64,000 nucleotides of DNA from Candidatus Binatia bacterium (GTDB lineage Bacteria; Desulfobacterota; Binatia; UBA12015). The notes below the pieces were generated by a model. The model did not search any database, had not been told where the DNA came from, and saw only the letters and a program-made list of their open reading frames with translations. Below, piece by piece: positions 35,873 through 45,244 of this stretch. Location: NCBI GenBank assembly GCA_029248525.1, contig JAQWJE010000048.1, positions 55,096-119,095 of the forward strand. The letters run 5' to 3'. The first letter of the stretch is position 1; each line of letters begins with the position of its first letter. A program made the translations under genes and the position numbers.

Positions 35873-36793
35873 CTAGGACAGGCCATCTGCATCGTCGGGA
35901 GGAGCGGCAAGCTCATCGCGTGGCTCCTTCTGATTATGCACTGGATAGAACAGTGGCTGGGTCCCGTTGATGCTACGAAAGGCTGCAATTTTGCGCTGCA
36001 CATCGGGAGAAATGATCCACTGCACAAAGGATTTGGCCATACTGCTGTTCACACCGGTTTTGGCATCGGAGACGACAAGAACACCGTAGGAGTTTCGCAG
36101 GCGAACATCTTGATTCTCGAGAATTGACTGCCCGCCAACCTGAATCTCCAGATCCGACAGATGTCTGATTTGCGACAGGAATGTGCCGCGATCCGTCAAC
36201 GTATAGGCGCCCCGCTCGTTTGCGTAGGTCAGAGTCGCGCCCATACCCTGACCGAGAGCGTGGTACCAACTGCTTCCCTTGTCGAGCTCCATGCCACCGA
36301 GAGCCCAAAGCTTTATTTCCCTTGAATGAGTCCCGGAATCATCACCCCGGGAAGCAAAAACTGCCTTGGCCTTCGCGATTCGAGCCAGTGCGTCGAGAAT
36401 TCCGCTTGATCCTTTTGTGTTGGCCGGATCGTCACGGGGGCCGACGAGAACAAAATCGTTATACATCACATCCGAACGATGCGTGGCATGGCCCGCCGCC
36501 AGAAAACCCTCCTCGCGTTCGCGAGCATGCACAAGGAGTACATCCGCATCACCAGCCCGCCCCAACGCCAGGGCATGTCCGGTTCCGACCGCAATCACGT
36601 CAACTCGGGCATGGAAGCGTGTCTCGAAATCTCCGAGAATCGCGTCCAATAATCCCGAATCCGCGGTACTTGTGGTCGTAGCGAGTCGTAAAACCTCAGT
36701 TTCACTGCTGGCACTCACTGTCGGCTGCAAAATGATCAACAGAAAGCTGGCGATCAGAGCCGGCAAGCATCGTCTGTTCGATCGCGAGTCCAT
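35873..36793 (-). CDS. tupA: Tungstate ABC transporter substrate-binding protein
   Basis: 306 residues. A signal peptide (PALIASFLLIILQPTVSASS) precedes the TupA core: VLRLATTTSTADSGLLDAILGDFE, where the TTTSTxD oxyanion-binding loop is typical, then GTGHALALGRAGDADVLLVHAREREE and NDFVLVGPRDDPA, FASRGDDSGTHSREIKLW. The periplasmic protein captures tungstate and delivers it to TupB. Tungsten enzymes such as some aldehyde oxidoreductases would need this supply; none is encoded in the window. It starts the operon. Confidence 0.9.
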   Translation of the reverse strand: MDSRSNRRCLPALIASFLLIILQPTVSASSETEVLRLATTTSTADSGLLDAILGDFETRFHARVDVIAVGTGHALALGRAGDADVLLVHAREREEGFLAAGHATHRSDVMYNDFVLVGPRDDPANTKGSSGILDALARIAKAKAVFASRGDDSGTHSREIKLWALGGMELDKGSSWYHALGQGMGATLTYANERGAYTLTDRGTFLSQIRHLSDLEIQVGGQSILENQDVRLRNSYGVLVVSDAKTGVNSSMAKSFVQWIISPDVQRKIAAFRSINGTQPLFYPVHNQKEPRDELAAPPDDADGLS

Positions 36794-36934
36794 GCCACCA
36801 ACCTAGCGATTTCAGACGGTAGAAGCATACTGGACGCGGCGCCCTCCAGATTCGAAGAGGCTCCTTGCTTTCGCTGTCAGCCACCCCATCCTGCCATGGC
36901 GGCAGGCCTGAGGAAGTTTCTCAGCTCCCGTGCC

Positions 36935-37969
36935 TCAGGCTTCGATCTCGGTCCCGTCGACGAAGAAACCACGGTCCTCGATCATTTGCCGCGCTTCGTC
37001 AGCACTCCGCCCGGGCGTTGTCAGATAGCCAGCGACGAAGATCGAGTTGGCGGGGTACAGCGCCAAATGCTCATCTTCGCCCAGCGTCGTCTCGCTGCCT
37101 CCGGCGGCGCGGATATCTGCCTCGGGGTTCAGGAAACGCATCAAACAGAGGGCGCGCAACGCACGCTCCTTGTCGACCTTGTCTTCGTTGCCCAGTGGCG
37201 TTCCTTCGATCGGATGCAGAAAGTTGACCGGCAGAGAATCTACCCCCAACTCGCGGAGTGCAAATCCCAACTGGACGACATCCTCGTTATCCTCGCCCAT
37301 CCCGATAATTCCGCCACAACAGGTGTTCATCCCGGCCCGCTTCGCGGCCTGAACCGTTGCGACACGGTCGGCATAGGTATGGGTCGAGCAGATATTATCA
37401 TGGTGACGCTCGCTGGTGTTCAGGTTGTGATTCACCCATCCTACTCCGGCATCCTTCAGCTTCACCGCCTTCTCGTCGTCCATCAAACCCAGCGATACGC
37501 AAATCTCCAGGTCCGGATGCTCTCGCTTGATGGCACGGGTTGTTGCACAAAACTCGTTGATGTCGCGGTCGCTTGGCCCTCTGCCGCTGGTTGCCATGCA
37601 ATAGCGGCGGGCGCCGCGTTCGACGGCGCGCGAAGCTCCCTGAATCAACTGACCTCGCTGCATCAGCGTGTATGTTTCGATCTCGGCGGTCGAGACCTTG
37701 GACTGCGAACAATAATTGCAATCCTCGGGGCAAAGACCCGACCGCGCATTTTGAAGCATGCAGATCTTGACCCCGCGCCCCCAGCGCTTCTCCCGAATCC
37801 GGAGTGCGGCCGCCAGCAGATCTTCCATTTCTTCCAAGGGGGTGCTCAAAATTCGATGTGCCTCCTCGCGGGTGGGAATTCCCCCGGCGAGCACACGGTC
37901 CGCCAAATCGGAGAAAAAGCTGCCGGTTCCCGAAGGAGTTTCAGTCTCTGAAGAAATTTGAGTCTGCAT
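36935..37969 (-). CDS. bioB: Biotin synthase BioB
   Basis: 344 residues. The radical SAM motif CPEDCNYC (Cys80, Cys84, Cys87) binds the 4Fe-4S cluster, and further family blocks are YNHNL-like VNHNLNTS, HTYADRV and MNTCCGGIIGMGE with a cysteine that helps bind the second cluster. It inserts sulfur into dethiobiotin in the last step of biotin synthesis. It stands alone without other bio genes, which are presumably elsewhere in the genome. About 140 bases separate its stop from tupA; both read in the minus direction. Confidence 0.96.
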   Translation of the reverse strand: MQTQISSETETPSGTGSFFSDLADRVLAGGIPTREEAHRILSTPLEEMEDLLAAALRIREKRWGRGVKICMLQNARSGLCPEDCNYCSQSKVSTAEIETYTLMQRGQLIQGASRAVERGARRYCMATSGRGPSDRDINEFCATTRAIKREHPDLEICVSLGLMDDEKAVKLKDAGVGWVNHNLNTSERHHDNICSTHTYADRVATVQAAKRAGMNTCCGGIIGMGEDNEDVVQLGFALRELGVDSLPVNFLHPIEGTPLGNEDKVDKERALRALCLMRFLNPEADIRAAGGSETTLGEDEHLALYPANSIFVAGYLTTPGRSADEARQMIEDRGFFVDGTEIEA

Positions 37970-38357
37970 ACGGAACCAAAGGTACCAAATAAGAAGCGTG
38001 GTTCAATTCAGCTCCCGGAATCCCCGAATCCGCCAATTCACCAGCCGGCGCCAGCGCCAAACAAGCCCCGAGGTGGCCAAGGGTGGGGCAGGATGAACGG
38101 ACTCGATCGACTGGGGGTTTCGCCCGAGGATTTCTGCGGAAACCCGGAAAAACCCTCAAATCCGGCAATATAACGCACTCCGCAAGGAGTTCGCTTTATG
38201 GATCGAACGAACGACGGGATGAAAGTTTGACTCAATTCGGATTTGAGGGGTTGCGCACCGGACGGCTTCGGTCGTAAGCTTGTGGCATCGTAATGAGGCG
38301 TCGCAAGGCTCCTGCCCCCACAACTCGTTTAAACACAACCACCTCAGGACGAAACGA
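37970..38357. other. 388-base gap with the promoter region of the secreted unknown protein
   Basis: No protein-coding region is credible here. The minus-strand bioB promoter should lie near 37970-38050 and the promoter of the gene at 38358 near the right end, but no clear -35/-10 pair could be recognised. A hairpin-like ACGGCTTCGGTCGT occurs at about 38261. Nothing else was recognised. Confidence 0.5.
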
Positions 38358-39065
38358 ATGAAATTTGGCATACCGCATCGGGACCCATCCGCAGCGAAGC
38401 GGGGAAGGACGACCTATGGCATCGGGTTGGTTCTGCTGGGCTTGCTCCTCGCGGTTCCCGCCCAGCAAGCATCTGCCCTCGCCCTGAAGGCGGACGCCAC
38501 CCTGATTCCAGATCCAACCGGTGGCCAAATCTCGGGCGAAGTGACTTTCGACCTCCCTCAGAGAGTGCGCATCGGCGACACCACCTTCAAGATCTGCCAG
38601 ACAGACAAAACGCTTTGCGGTCGAACCCATACCTGCACCCTCAATCCGCAAAACTCTACCGACCCGAGGGCCAACGGCAATATCAAATTGTTGCTGAGAG
38701 CCTCCCGCGGAACGAAGATCGGGGGCGTATTTGTCGGCGCCGTCACCGCCGGTGCGGGATGGCTGCTTCTGGAAGCTGGTTGTGATGGGGATCCATCAAC
38801 AGCGGATGCATTTCAGGGGGACCTTGCATCGATCTTTGCCGAAGTCGCGATCATCGCGGCTCAGGCTCTGGATTCGAATCATGGGCATCCCGACGGGATC
38901 ACGATCAAGGAAGAATTGAAGGATCGCTTTCAGATTGCTGCATGCCGCGACAATGTCGAGTTCAAGATCCTGGATTTTCACGGCTATCAGGTCAACAACC
39001 GTGGCGGCAGTGCGACAGGACTGGCAAGTGCCAAGGTCAAACTGATCTTCCGCAAAAGTTGCTGA
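38358..39065 (+). CDS. Secreted protein of unknown function with six cysteines
   Basis: 235 residues from the ATG at 38358; the upstream frame is a shadow. The N-terminus has a hydrophobic signal segment (GIGLVLLGLLLAVPAQQASALA) and then a beta-rich region (ATLIPDPTGGQISGEVTFDL). Six cysteines remain after the signal peptide: three in KICQTDKTLCGRTHTCTLN, one in LEAGCDGD, one in IAACRDN and the last at the C-terminus, so three disulfides are possible. A hydrophobic Gly/Ala stretch (GVFVGAVTAGAGWLLL) sits in the middle. I do not recognise the family. Confidence 0.65.
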   Translation: MKFGIPHRDPSAAKRGRTTYGIGLVLLGLLLAVPAQQASALALKADATLIPDPTGGQISGEVTFDLPQRVRIGDTTFKICQTDKTLCGRTHTCTLNPQNSTDPRANGNIKLLLRASRGTKIGGVFVGAVTAGAGWLLLEAGCDGDPSTADAFQGDLASIFAEVAIIAAQALDSNHGHPDGITIKEELKDRFQIAACRDNVEFKILDFHGYQVNNRGGSATGLASAKVKLIFRKSC

Positions 39066-39160
39066 CCCCCCCCCGCTCGAGAGTTCATCTTTCGGCGCCC
39101 ATCGAGACGGCAGGACACCTTGAACATCCCTGCATCCTTCGAGGTGGCGCGTTCTTCGCG

Positions 39161-40126
39161 TCAGACCGGCTTGTCGCCGCAAACGCTGGCGCGTTCCATC
39201 ACCCGGGCCTGCGGCCAATAATCGCTGCTCGCGTAGTGCTGCAACGAGCGGTTGTCCCAGAAAACAACGGTGCCAGGCTCCCATCGAATCCGGACCTGAT
39301 ACTCCGGATAGTCTGCGTGAGCACAGAGCTCCTTGAGGATATCCTCACTCTCCCGAGAGGAAAGCCCGATGATTTCCCGGGTGAAAATCGAGTTCACAAA
39401 AAGGCACCGCTTGCCGGTTTCGGGGTGTGTTCGCACCACAGGATGCTCGACCACGGGATAGAGAGCACGCATCTCGGCCGCCTTGTCCTCGGGAACGTTG
39501 TGGCCGAAGGCCTTCATATAGTCATGCCTGGCGGTCAGGCCATCGATGCGCGACCGTAGCTCCGGGTCCAAACCTTCGTATACCGCATTCATATCGCAAA
39601 AGAGGGTGTCACCCCCGACGTCCGGAACTTCAACCGCTCGCAGAACCGCACCCAGGGAAGGGCACTCTCGCCAGGTCACGTCATGATGCCATTGGTTTTC
39701 GTAGCCACTGACATCGGGGCCCTTCTCGAAACGGACCAGCTCCGGCTCCTCCGGGTTGGGCGGAATGAAGGGGTGGATTTCCAGATCTCCAAAAAGTCTT
39801 GCAAAACCTGCATGCTCGGCTGATGTGAGGGTCTGTTCGCGAAAAACGATGACCTTGAAGGCACAGAGCGCATCGCGGATCTCCGATACCTGATCCGGCG
39901 CCAGATCGGGTCCGATGGAGATGCCGTGAATTTCCGCTCCCAAAGTGACCCCGAGAGCTTTCGTATCAAAACCCCTGAACCTGAGGGCCGCCAGGCGTTC
40001 GCGCTCGGCCGCCAGATGACTGCATGGGCCGATCCAGCGGCCATCGTCCGACATGCGGACTCTGGTAGCCGGAAGAACCGCGCTCGGGTCCTTGTCCGCT
40101 ACGATTTCCTGGGCCGGCTTTGCCAT
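39161..40126 (-). CDS. TauD/TfdA family 2-oxoglutarate/Fe(II) dioxygenase
   Basis: 321 residues. The facial triad is clear: His147 and Asp149 in QWHHDVTW, and the distal His in SLQHYASSDYWP; the 2-oxoglutarate-binding Arg lies in ARVMERASVCGDKP. These match taurine dioxygenase almost motif for motif (TauD: WHTDVTF, QHYANADY, HRATILGDKP). About 50 residues precede the usual family start, so an internal ATG near 40054 could be the real one. It oxidises a small acid or sulfonate; substrate unknown. The pterin dehydratase lies about 100 bases upstream on the same strand. Confidence 0.93.
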   Translation of the reverse strand: MAKPAQEIVADKDPSAVLPATRVRMSDDGRWIGPCSHLAAERERLAALRFRGFDTKALGVTLGAEIHGISIGPDLAPDQVSEIRDALCAFKVIVFREQTLTSAEHAGFARLFGDLEIHPFIPPNPEEPELVRFEKGPDVSGYENQWHHDVTWRECPSLGAVLRAVEVPDVGGDTLFCDMNAVYEGLDPELRSRIDGLTARHDYMKAFGHNVPEDKAAEMRALYPVVEHPVVRTHPETGKRCLFVNSIFTREIIGLSSRESEDILKELCAHADYPEYQVRIRWEPGTVVFWDNRSLQHYASSDYWPQARVMERASVCGDKPV

Positions 40127-40226
40127 AATCCGTTCTCCTTTTGGCTCCCGAACCCGCGACCGATCATCGGGCGCCCGGGCAAAAACTACCCCGTCAACAA
40201 CTTCAAGAGATCTGTTGCATCCAGCA

Positions 40227-40535
40227 TCAATCTCGCATCAGGCTGCTTTGAGCAAGTCCGGACGCCGCGGCGGCCAATTCGAAATCGAGCTCCGTCAAGC
40301 CACCAGCGTCGTGTGTCTGCAGTTCGATGACCACCCGATTGTACACATTGCTCCACTCCGGGTGGTGATCCATTTTTTCCGCAATCAGGGCCACCTGTGC
40401 CATGAAGCCGAACGCCATCACGAAGTTCGTAAACGTGAACTCGCGATGCAAGCGTCCCGAGCGCAGTTCCCATGCGGGCAGCTCTCCCAACTTTTGCTCC
40501 ACCTCAATCTCGGTCAACTTCGCAGGTCGGCTCAT
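40227..40535 (-). CDS. phhB: Pterin-4a-carbinolamine dehydratase
   Basis: 102 residues, standard length. The catalytic block [19 protein letters not shown] and the following [15 protein letters not shown] are complete. The enzyme recycles tetrahydrobiopterin for aromatic amino-acid hydroxylases, and homologues also act as transcription coactivators. No hydroxylase is encoded nearby. The gene lies upstream of the TauD-like gene on the minus strand and is divergent from the TonB-dependent receptor. Confidence 0.95.
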   Translation of the reverse strand: MSRPAKLTEIEVEQKLGELPAWELRSGRLHREFTFTNFVMAFGFMAQVALIAEKMDHHPEWSNVYNRVVIELQTHDAGGLTELDFELAAAASGLAQSSLMRD

Positions 40536-40775
40536 GAAAGAGATGTAACACGAAGTGGAGGGCCTGCCCGCGTGACTATCGAATCGAGTTTTCGGGATTC
40601 AGCCCGGAGGTCCGTCAGTGGCACGGGAATTTATCCAAGAATTTGACGCTACGCGTCTAGTCGCACCGGGTTGCTTTCAGCCTGGATTCGTAGATCATGC
40701 GGATCGCGCTCGGTCCGGCGATCTGCTTGCCATTCCATTCGGAAACAATCGATACCGCGACTTAATGGGGGGATA

Positions 40776-43406
40776 ATGAAACAATCTATTTTTGTTCTAT
40801 CGCAGGGCTACCGTCTGCTTGCCGTTCTTTTCGTATCCATGCTGCTCGCACCACCGGTTCTCGCGCAGGACGAGGCGCCGAATACCGCGCCTGCTGCCCC
40901 CTCGGAGTATCTGACCGAGGCCGTTGAGGGCGAGAACGAGGTCGGCGGCACCGATGCCCAACAGGTCGATTCTCAGGAAGTCCAGGCCGACGAAGCTCTG
41001 GCGGGCGAAGACGTCCCCGGAGTTACGCGGTTCAAGCAGCAACAGATCGAGGAAATTGTCGTGCAGGCGCGTAAACGCGCCGAACTGCTGGAGGACACGC
41101 CCGTCTCGGTCACAGCCCTGGGCGAGAACACTCTGCGGGAAGCCGGGATCACTCGACTCGACCAGATTCAGGAGCTCGTCCCCAACCTGCAATTCCAGAG
41201 CGGGCTCGGCGGCCAGGATGTTCAGATCTACATTCGCGGCGTGGGCACCGACCGTGCCGATCTCGCCTTCGACCCCGGCGTCGGGGTCTATGTCGACGGC
41301 GTCTTCCTGCCCCGCGCTCAAGGGAACTTTCTCGACGTGCTCGACGTGGAACAGATCGAGGTTCTCCGAGGACCGCAGGGGACTCTTTTCGGGAAAAACA
41401 CTATCGGTGGTGCGATCAACATAACCACTGTGAAGCCCGGACCAGAGTTGGAAGGCTTCGCCATGGTGAAAGCTGGCAACTACAACTCCGTGGTGGCCCG
41501 GGCCAGTATCAATATCCCGATCGACATCGGGTGGTTCGAAGACAAACTTTTCTCTCGATTCACCGTCGGATCGAATAACCGCAAGGGCTATGTGTACAAC
41601 GCGCTTCGTGACGAGCACTGGTCGGACGCGAACTCCATCACGTTTCTGGGGTCCCTTCGCTTCCTGCCGTGGGATGATATCACCATCGATCTCAGCGGCA
41701 CCTACTCAAGCGAGCATACCCGCGCTGCAGGAGGATATTGCGTCGTGGCCAACGAGGGCGCCGCCCTGGGAAGCCCGCAGCTTTTCAATGCCTGCAACGA
41801 ATCTAAAGATCCCTACGTGACCTATGCCGACACCAATCAAATGCAGGCCATCGAAAGTTTCGGAACATGGGTGACAGCTGCCTGGGATGCGCCCGACTTC
41901 GGATTCCTTGAGGACAACCAACTGAAAATCCTCACCTCGTGGCGCAAACAGAGGCCTCGCAGGCGTTCAGACGTCGACAATACCCGGGTCCCGGTTATCA
42001 ACCTGCAAAGCCTGGGTGCTGCGGGTAACCCCCAAGCGATGCCCTCCTTTGCGATGAATGGTGCGCCTGGTCTGGCGCAGCAAATCTCCACCGAGGTCCA
42101 ATGGAGTGGCGGAATTACAGACAAGTTCAACTATATCGCTGGCTACTTTGTGTTTCTCGAGCAAGCAACTGAGCGACTCTCCACACAGGTCCAGGCGCAG
42201 CTCGGACCCAACGGGCCGCCATACCCCTACGACCAGGGTGTCAATCCATCCCCGCCCTACTGCAGCCTCCCCGGAGCATCATGCCTGCCAGGTCGTGCCA
42301 CTCGCAAAAACACCAACATCGACAACTGGACCTGGGCCATGTTCGCGCAGGGTACTTGGGACCCCACCGACTGGCTCGCGATCACCGGTGGCATTCGATA
42401 CACCGAAGATAAAAAAGGTCTGAGCTATAAAGAGTGGAGCTGGGGTGCCCTTGCACCTTACGACATCAATGCCAACACGCCCATCCCCGACACTGGTAAT
42501 AATCCTCAGGGCCTATCCAAACGGAAACTCTTCAAATCGTGGACACCGATGGCGACGATCGCCGCTACGATGCCGGAAGAATACTTCGACGATACACCGC
42601 TCGATCATTTGATGGGTTACTTCACCTACTCCCAAGGATTCAAAGGTGGCGGGTTCGGTGTCCTGACTGGCGGTGCTCAGGCAGCAGACGATGTCCGCGC
42701 ATTCAAACCCGAATACCTCGACAACTTCGAGATTGGCCTTAAAACCGTCGCCTTTGACCAACTACTCACAGCCAACATCTCGATCTTCGTCGGCCTCTAC
42801 CAGGATATTCAAGTGGTCAGTAACAAAGCGGAAGGCGTCGATACGGAAGAAGTCTCCATCGTTACCATTGTCAACAACGCGGCATCCGCAACCACGCGCG
42901 GCATCGAATTCGAGCTGGTGGCCCGGCCTATCGAGGGTTTGATACTCATGAGCAACCTCGGCTTCCTCGATGCCGTTTACAACAACTTCCAGGATACCGA
43001 GAGCGGATTCGACGCCTCCAACATTAACCGCAGCGGCCAGCGGTTCAAAGGGGTGCCGCGCTTCAACAGCTTCCTCGCCGCACAGTACTCGATGCCTTTG
43101 GATGTCAACGGCCCTCAATGGCTGCAGGGCTGGGTGACACCACGTATTGAGTGGGCCTATACGAGCGCGATCAACTTTGTCGGCCCCGAAGTCCCGCAGG
43201 CTCGTCAGTCGGGATGGAACGCCATCAACGCACGTCTCTCGTACTCCTTCATGAATGACGACGCTGAAGTCGGCTTGTGGGCGAAAAACCTTTTGAATAT
43301 CGGAACGGCGCAGTGGATGTCGCCGATCGTCAACAGCTTCGGAGTCCTCGGCAAATACTACACGATCAAGCGCACCTTTGGAGCCGAGCTTTCCTACCGA
43401 TTCTAG
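40776..43406 (+). CDS. TonB-dependent outer-membrane receptor
   Basis: 876 residues from the ATG at 40776, preceded by GGGGGG; the frame upstream is a shadow. A signal peptide (LAVLFVSMLLAPPVLAQ) is followed by a TonB-box-like EEIVVQARKRAE, the plug domain (DTPVSVTALGENTLREAGIT, IYIRGVG, GTLFGKNTIGGAINITT) and a 22-strand barrel ending in a terminal aromatic (ELSYRF). The receptor takes up a ligand across the outer membrane using the TonB system at 7491-12711 or another. Followed by an amidohydrolase on the same strand, the ligand may be organic; not shown. Confidence 0.92.
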   Translation: MKQSIFVLSQGYRLLAVLFVSMLLAPPVLAQDEAPNTAPAAPSEYLTEAVEGENEVGGTDAQQVDSQEVQADEALAGEDVPGVTRFKQQQIEEIVVQARKRAELLEDTPVSVTALGENTLREAGITRLDQIQELVPNLQFQSGLGGQDVQIYIRGVGTDRADLAFDPGVGVYVDGVFLPRAQGNFLDVLDVEQIEVLRGPQGTLFGKNTIGGAINITTVKPGPELEGFAMVKAGNYNSVVARASINIPIDIGWFEDKLFSRFTVGSNNRKGYVYNALRDEHWSDANSITFLGSLRFLPWDDITIDLSGTYSSEHTRAAGGYCVVANEGAALGSPQLFNACNESKDPYVTYADTNQMQAIESFGTWVTAAWDAPDFGFLEDNQLKILTSWRKQRPRRRSDVDNTRVPVINLQSLGAAGNPQAMPSFAMNGAPGLAQQISTEVQWSGGITDKFNYIAGYFVFLEQATERLSTQVQAQLGPNGPPYPYDQGVNPSPPYCSLPGASCLPGRATRKNTNIDNWTWAMFAQGTWDPTDWLAITGGIRYTEDKKGLSYKEWSWGALAPYDINANTPIPDTGNNPQGLSKRKLFKSWTPMATIAATMPEEYFDDTPLDHLMGYFTYSQGFKGGGFGVLTGGAQAADDVRAFKPEYLDNFEIGLKTVAFDQLLTANISIFVGLYQDIQVVSNKAEGVDTEEVSIVTIVNNAASATTRGIEFELVARPIEGLILMSNLGFLDAVYNNFQDTESGFDASNINRSGQRFKGVPRFNSFLAAQYSMPLDVNGPQWLQGWVTPRIEWAYTSAINFVGPEVPQARQSGWNAINARLSYSFMNDDAEVGLWAKNLLNIGTAQWMSPIVNSFGVLGKYYTIKRTFGAELSYRF

Positions 43407-43436
43407 AGGAAGACAGCTCCGGGAGGTCAGCCGGAT

Positions 43437-43450
43437 TGACCGAACGGTCA
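43437..43450. promoter_or_regulatory. Perfect 6-2-6 palindrome TGACCGAACGGTCA, candidate operator
   Basis: TGACCG-AA-CGGTCA is exactly self-complementary in its arms. It lies 30 bases after the receptor stop and 130 bases before the amidohydrolase ATG. A G-rich segment, not a T-run, follows, so it is a poor terminator. The form matches typical TetR-family operators. Confidence 0.5.
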
Positions 43451-43579
43451 GGGGAAGATTTGATTTCCTCTGGCCGTTTGGCATTTAGGGACTCTATTCG
43501 GGTGTGGATTTCATGATTGTCGTCCCAGGTAATCGCGGACGCACCTGATAAACCTTGCCCACAAAAGGGAGTCTTTGTC

Positions 43580-44680
43580 ATGAGCCTCGATCCGAACCAG
43601 CGTCTGATATCGGCCGACGACCATATGGATATTTACGTGCTGCCCGAGGACCTCTGGCAAACACGACTCCCCAAAGCCTACCGCGACAAGGGCCCCCGTG
43701 TGGTCGACACCGACGACGGACCCTACTGGCAATGCGAGGGACGCACCTTCAGTCCCTACGGCAGAAAGTCCAAGGGCTTTCTTTCGGCAGATGATTTCGG
43801 TTTCCGCCCAAGCCAGCCGGCCGAGCGCATCAAGGACATGGATCGTGACGGCGTCTACTCGCACGTGATTTACTCGCCGACGACCACTGCGCTGAAAATC
43901 GAAGAACCCGGGCTGAAGGTCGAATGCCTGAAGGCCTACAACGACTGGGCAGCCGAGTTCAACGAGCACGATCGCAATCGCCTGATCGCCCTGCCCGATA
44001 TTCCTTCGGACGACCCCGCCAGTGCCGCTGCCGAATTGCAGCGTTGTATCGAAATGGGCCACCGCGGCGTCATCATCAGCTCTGTCGCCGATACGATTCG
44101 ACGGGGCGTGAAACCGATCTTCGATGAAAGCTGGCATCGCTTTTGGGACATCGCGCAGGAGGCCCGCACGCCGATTCATATTCACCTCGGCGGTGGCCTG
44201 CACAGCATCGAGCCGGTTCTGCGCTCGTGGCGCTTTGCTGCCATGGTGGCGGTCGCCCCCGTGCAGCTCGACGAGGTTCTCGCAGGCATGATCTTCTCGG
44301 GGATTCTGGAGAAGCGGCCGGAGGTGAACTTCGTTCTCGGGGAAGCTGGTCTGGGTTGGATTCCCTATATCCTCGAGCGAATGGATCACGAGCTGCATAA
44401 ATTCGGCCCACAGCTCGAGGACCACCGGCTCGAGATGTTGCCGAGCGAGATCTTCCATCGCCAGGTTCTGGTCACATACGAGGACGAGGAGTTCGGGGTT
44501 GAGTGCATCCCGCGGATCGGCTTCGACAATGTCATGTGGGCCTCCGACTACCCCCACGGCGACAGCACCTGGCCCGAGTCACGCAAGGCGATTGCCAAGT
44601 CGCCGTTGGCCTCGTTAGGGGAAGAAGCGGTCCGCAAGATCACCTGGGAAAACGCAGCCCGCGTTTACCACATCGAATAG
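43580..44680 (+). CDS. Amidohydrolase 2 family metal-dependent hydrolase (ACMSD-like)
   Basis: 366 residues from the ATG at 43580, with GGGAG upstream. The N-terminal metal motif reads ISADDHMDIY (His15 but Met in place of the usual H-x-H first residue pattern). Further motifs are PIHIHLGGGLHS, NFVLGEAGLGWIPYILERMD and the Asp block VMWASDYPHGDSTWPESRK, all typical of the Amidohydrolase 2/ACMSD family, which includes decarboxylases and hydrolases of aromatic acids. The final EEAVRKITWENAARVYHIE is conserved. The gene follows the receptor and a candidate operator, so it may be regulated with it. Substrate unknown. Confidence 0.88.
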   Translation: MSLDPNQRLISADDHMDIYVLPEDLWQTRLPKAYRDKGPRVVDTDDGPYWQCEGRTFSPYGRKSKGFLSADDFGFRPSQPAERIKDMDRDGVYSHVIYSPTTTALKIEEPGLKVECLKAYNDWAAEFNEHDRNRLIALPDIPSDDPASAAAELQRCIEMGHRGVIISSVADTIRRGVKPIFDESWHRFWDIAQEARTPIHIHLGGGLHSIEPVLRSWRFAAMVAVAPVQLDEVLAGMIFSGILEKRPEVNFVLGEAGLGWIPYILERMDHELHKFGPQLEDHRLEMLPSEIFHRQVLVTYEDEEFGVECIPRIGFDNVMWASDYPHGDSTWPESRKAIAKSPLASLGEEAVRKITWENAARVYHIE

Positions 44681-44725
44681 CAGCGCGTCCTGTCGAGAAA
44701 GACCTTCGACGCTTCAGAGCCAAGG

Positions 44726-45193
44726 CTAGCTCTGCATCGACTCGAGCATGGCTTTCATCTGCCGGTGGACTGCCTGAACCCCCTGTAGCGGACGGATCAT
44801 CACCTTGAACTCGGTAATTTTCCCTTCCGCATCACAGGTAATGATATCGATCCCATTGACGACCTTGCCTTCCACCGTGGTCTCGAACTCCAGCGCAGCT
44901 TGTTGTCCAGAGAGGATCTTCTTGGTGTAACGGAAGCTACCTTCGGTTTTCCCGCCCGCAGACTTGCTGCCCCCGAGCAAAGCACCGTCGGCTGCTTCGC
45001 CCTCGGGTTCTCCGGGAAGAGCCTGCCCCGCGGCTTCGAGATACATTTTCGTGATGGCCTTGCCGCGTTGCGGGGTGAACACCACCGGGGAGTAAAAGAC
45101 ACAATCCTCATGCAAAAGTTCATCGAGCCCCCCGGGCAGTTGCCCACGAAGGTGTTGATGCCATTTCTCCATGGTTGCTTCGATCACGTCCAT
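44726..45193 (-). CDS. NTF2-like/SnoaL-fold protein
   Basis: 155 residues. The pattern fits the NTF2-like fold: an N-terminal helix (MEKWHQHLRGQLPGGLDELL), a strand HEDCVFYSPVVFTPQRGK, later strands with EFETTVEGKVVNGIDIITCD and an ending EFKVMIRPLQGVQAVHRQM. Such small proteins include polyketide cyclases, steroid isomerases and limonene epoxide hydrolases. No catalytic dyad can be assigned. It converges with the amidohydrolase gene, leaving only 45 bases. Confidence 0.82.
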   Translation of the reverse strand: MDVIEATMEKWHQHLRGQLPGGLDELLHEDCVFYSPVVFTPQRGKAITKMYLEAAGQALPGEPEGEAADGALLGGSKSAGGKTEGSFRYTKKILSGQQAALEFETTVEGKVVNGIDIITCDAEGKITEFKVMIRPLQGVQAVHRQMKAMLESMQS

Positions 45194-45244
45194 ATCGCTT
45201 GCCCTTCCCTATCCCTGCAGCCGAACTGGATACGGCCGGGGAAA

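Noticed and set aside
38230..38357. c-di-GMP-I riboswitch before the secreted unknown protein
   Set aside because: The GCAC and CGTCGCAAGG segments recall the motif but the AAACC core and paired helices are not in the right order.
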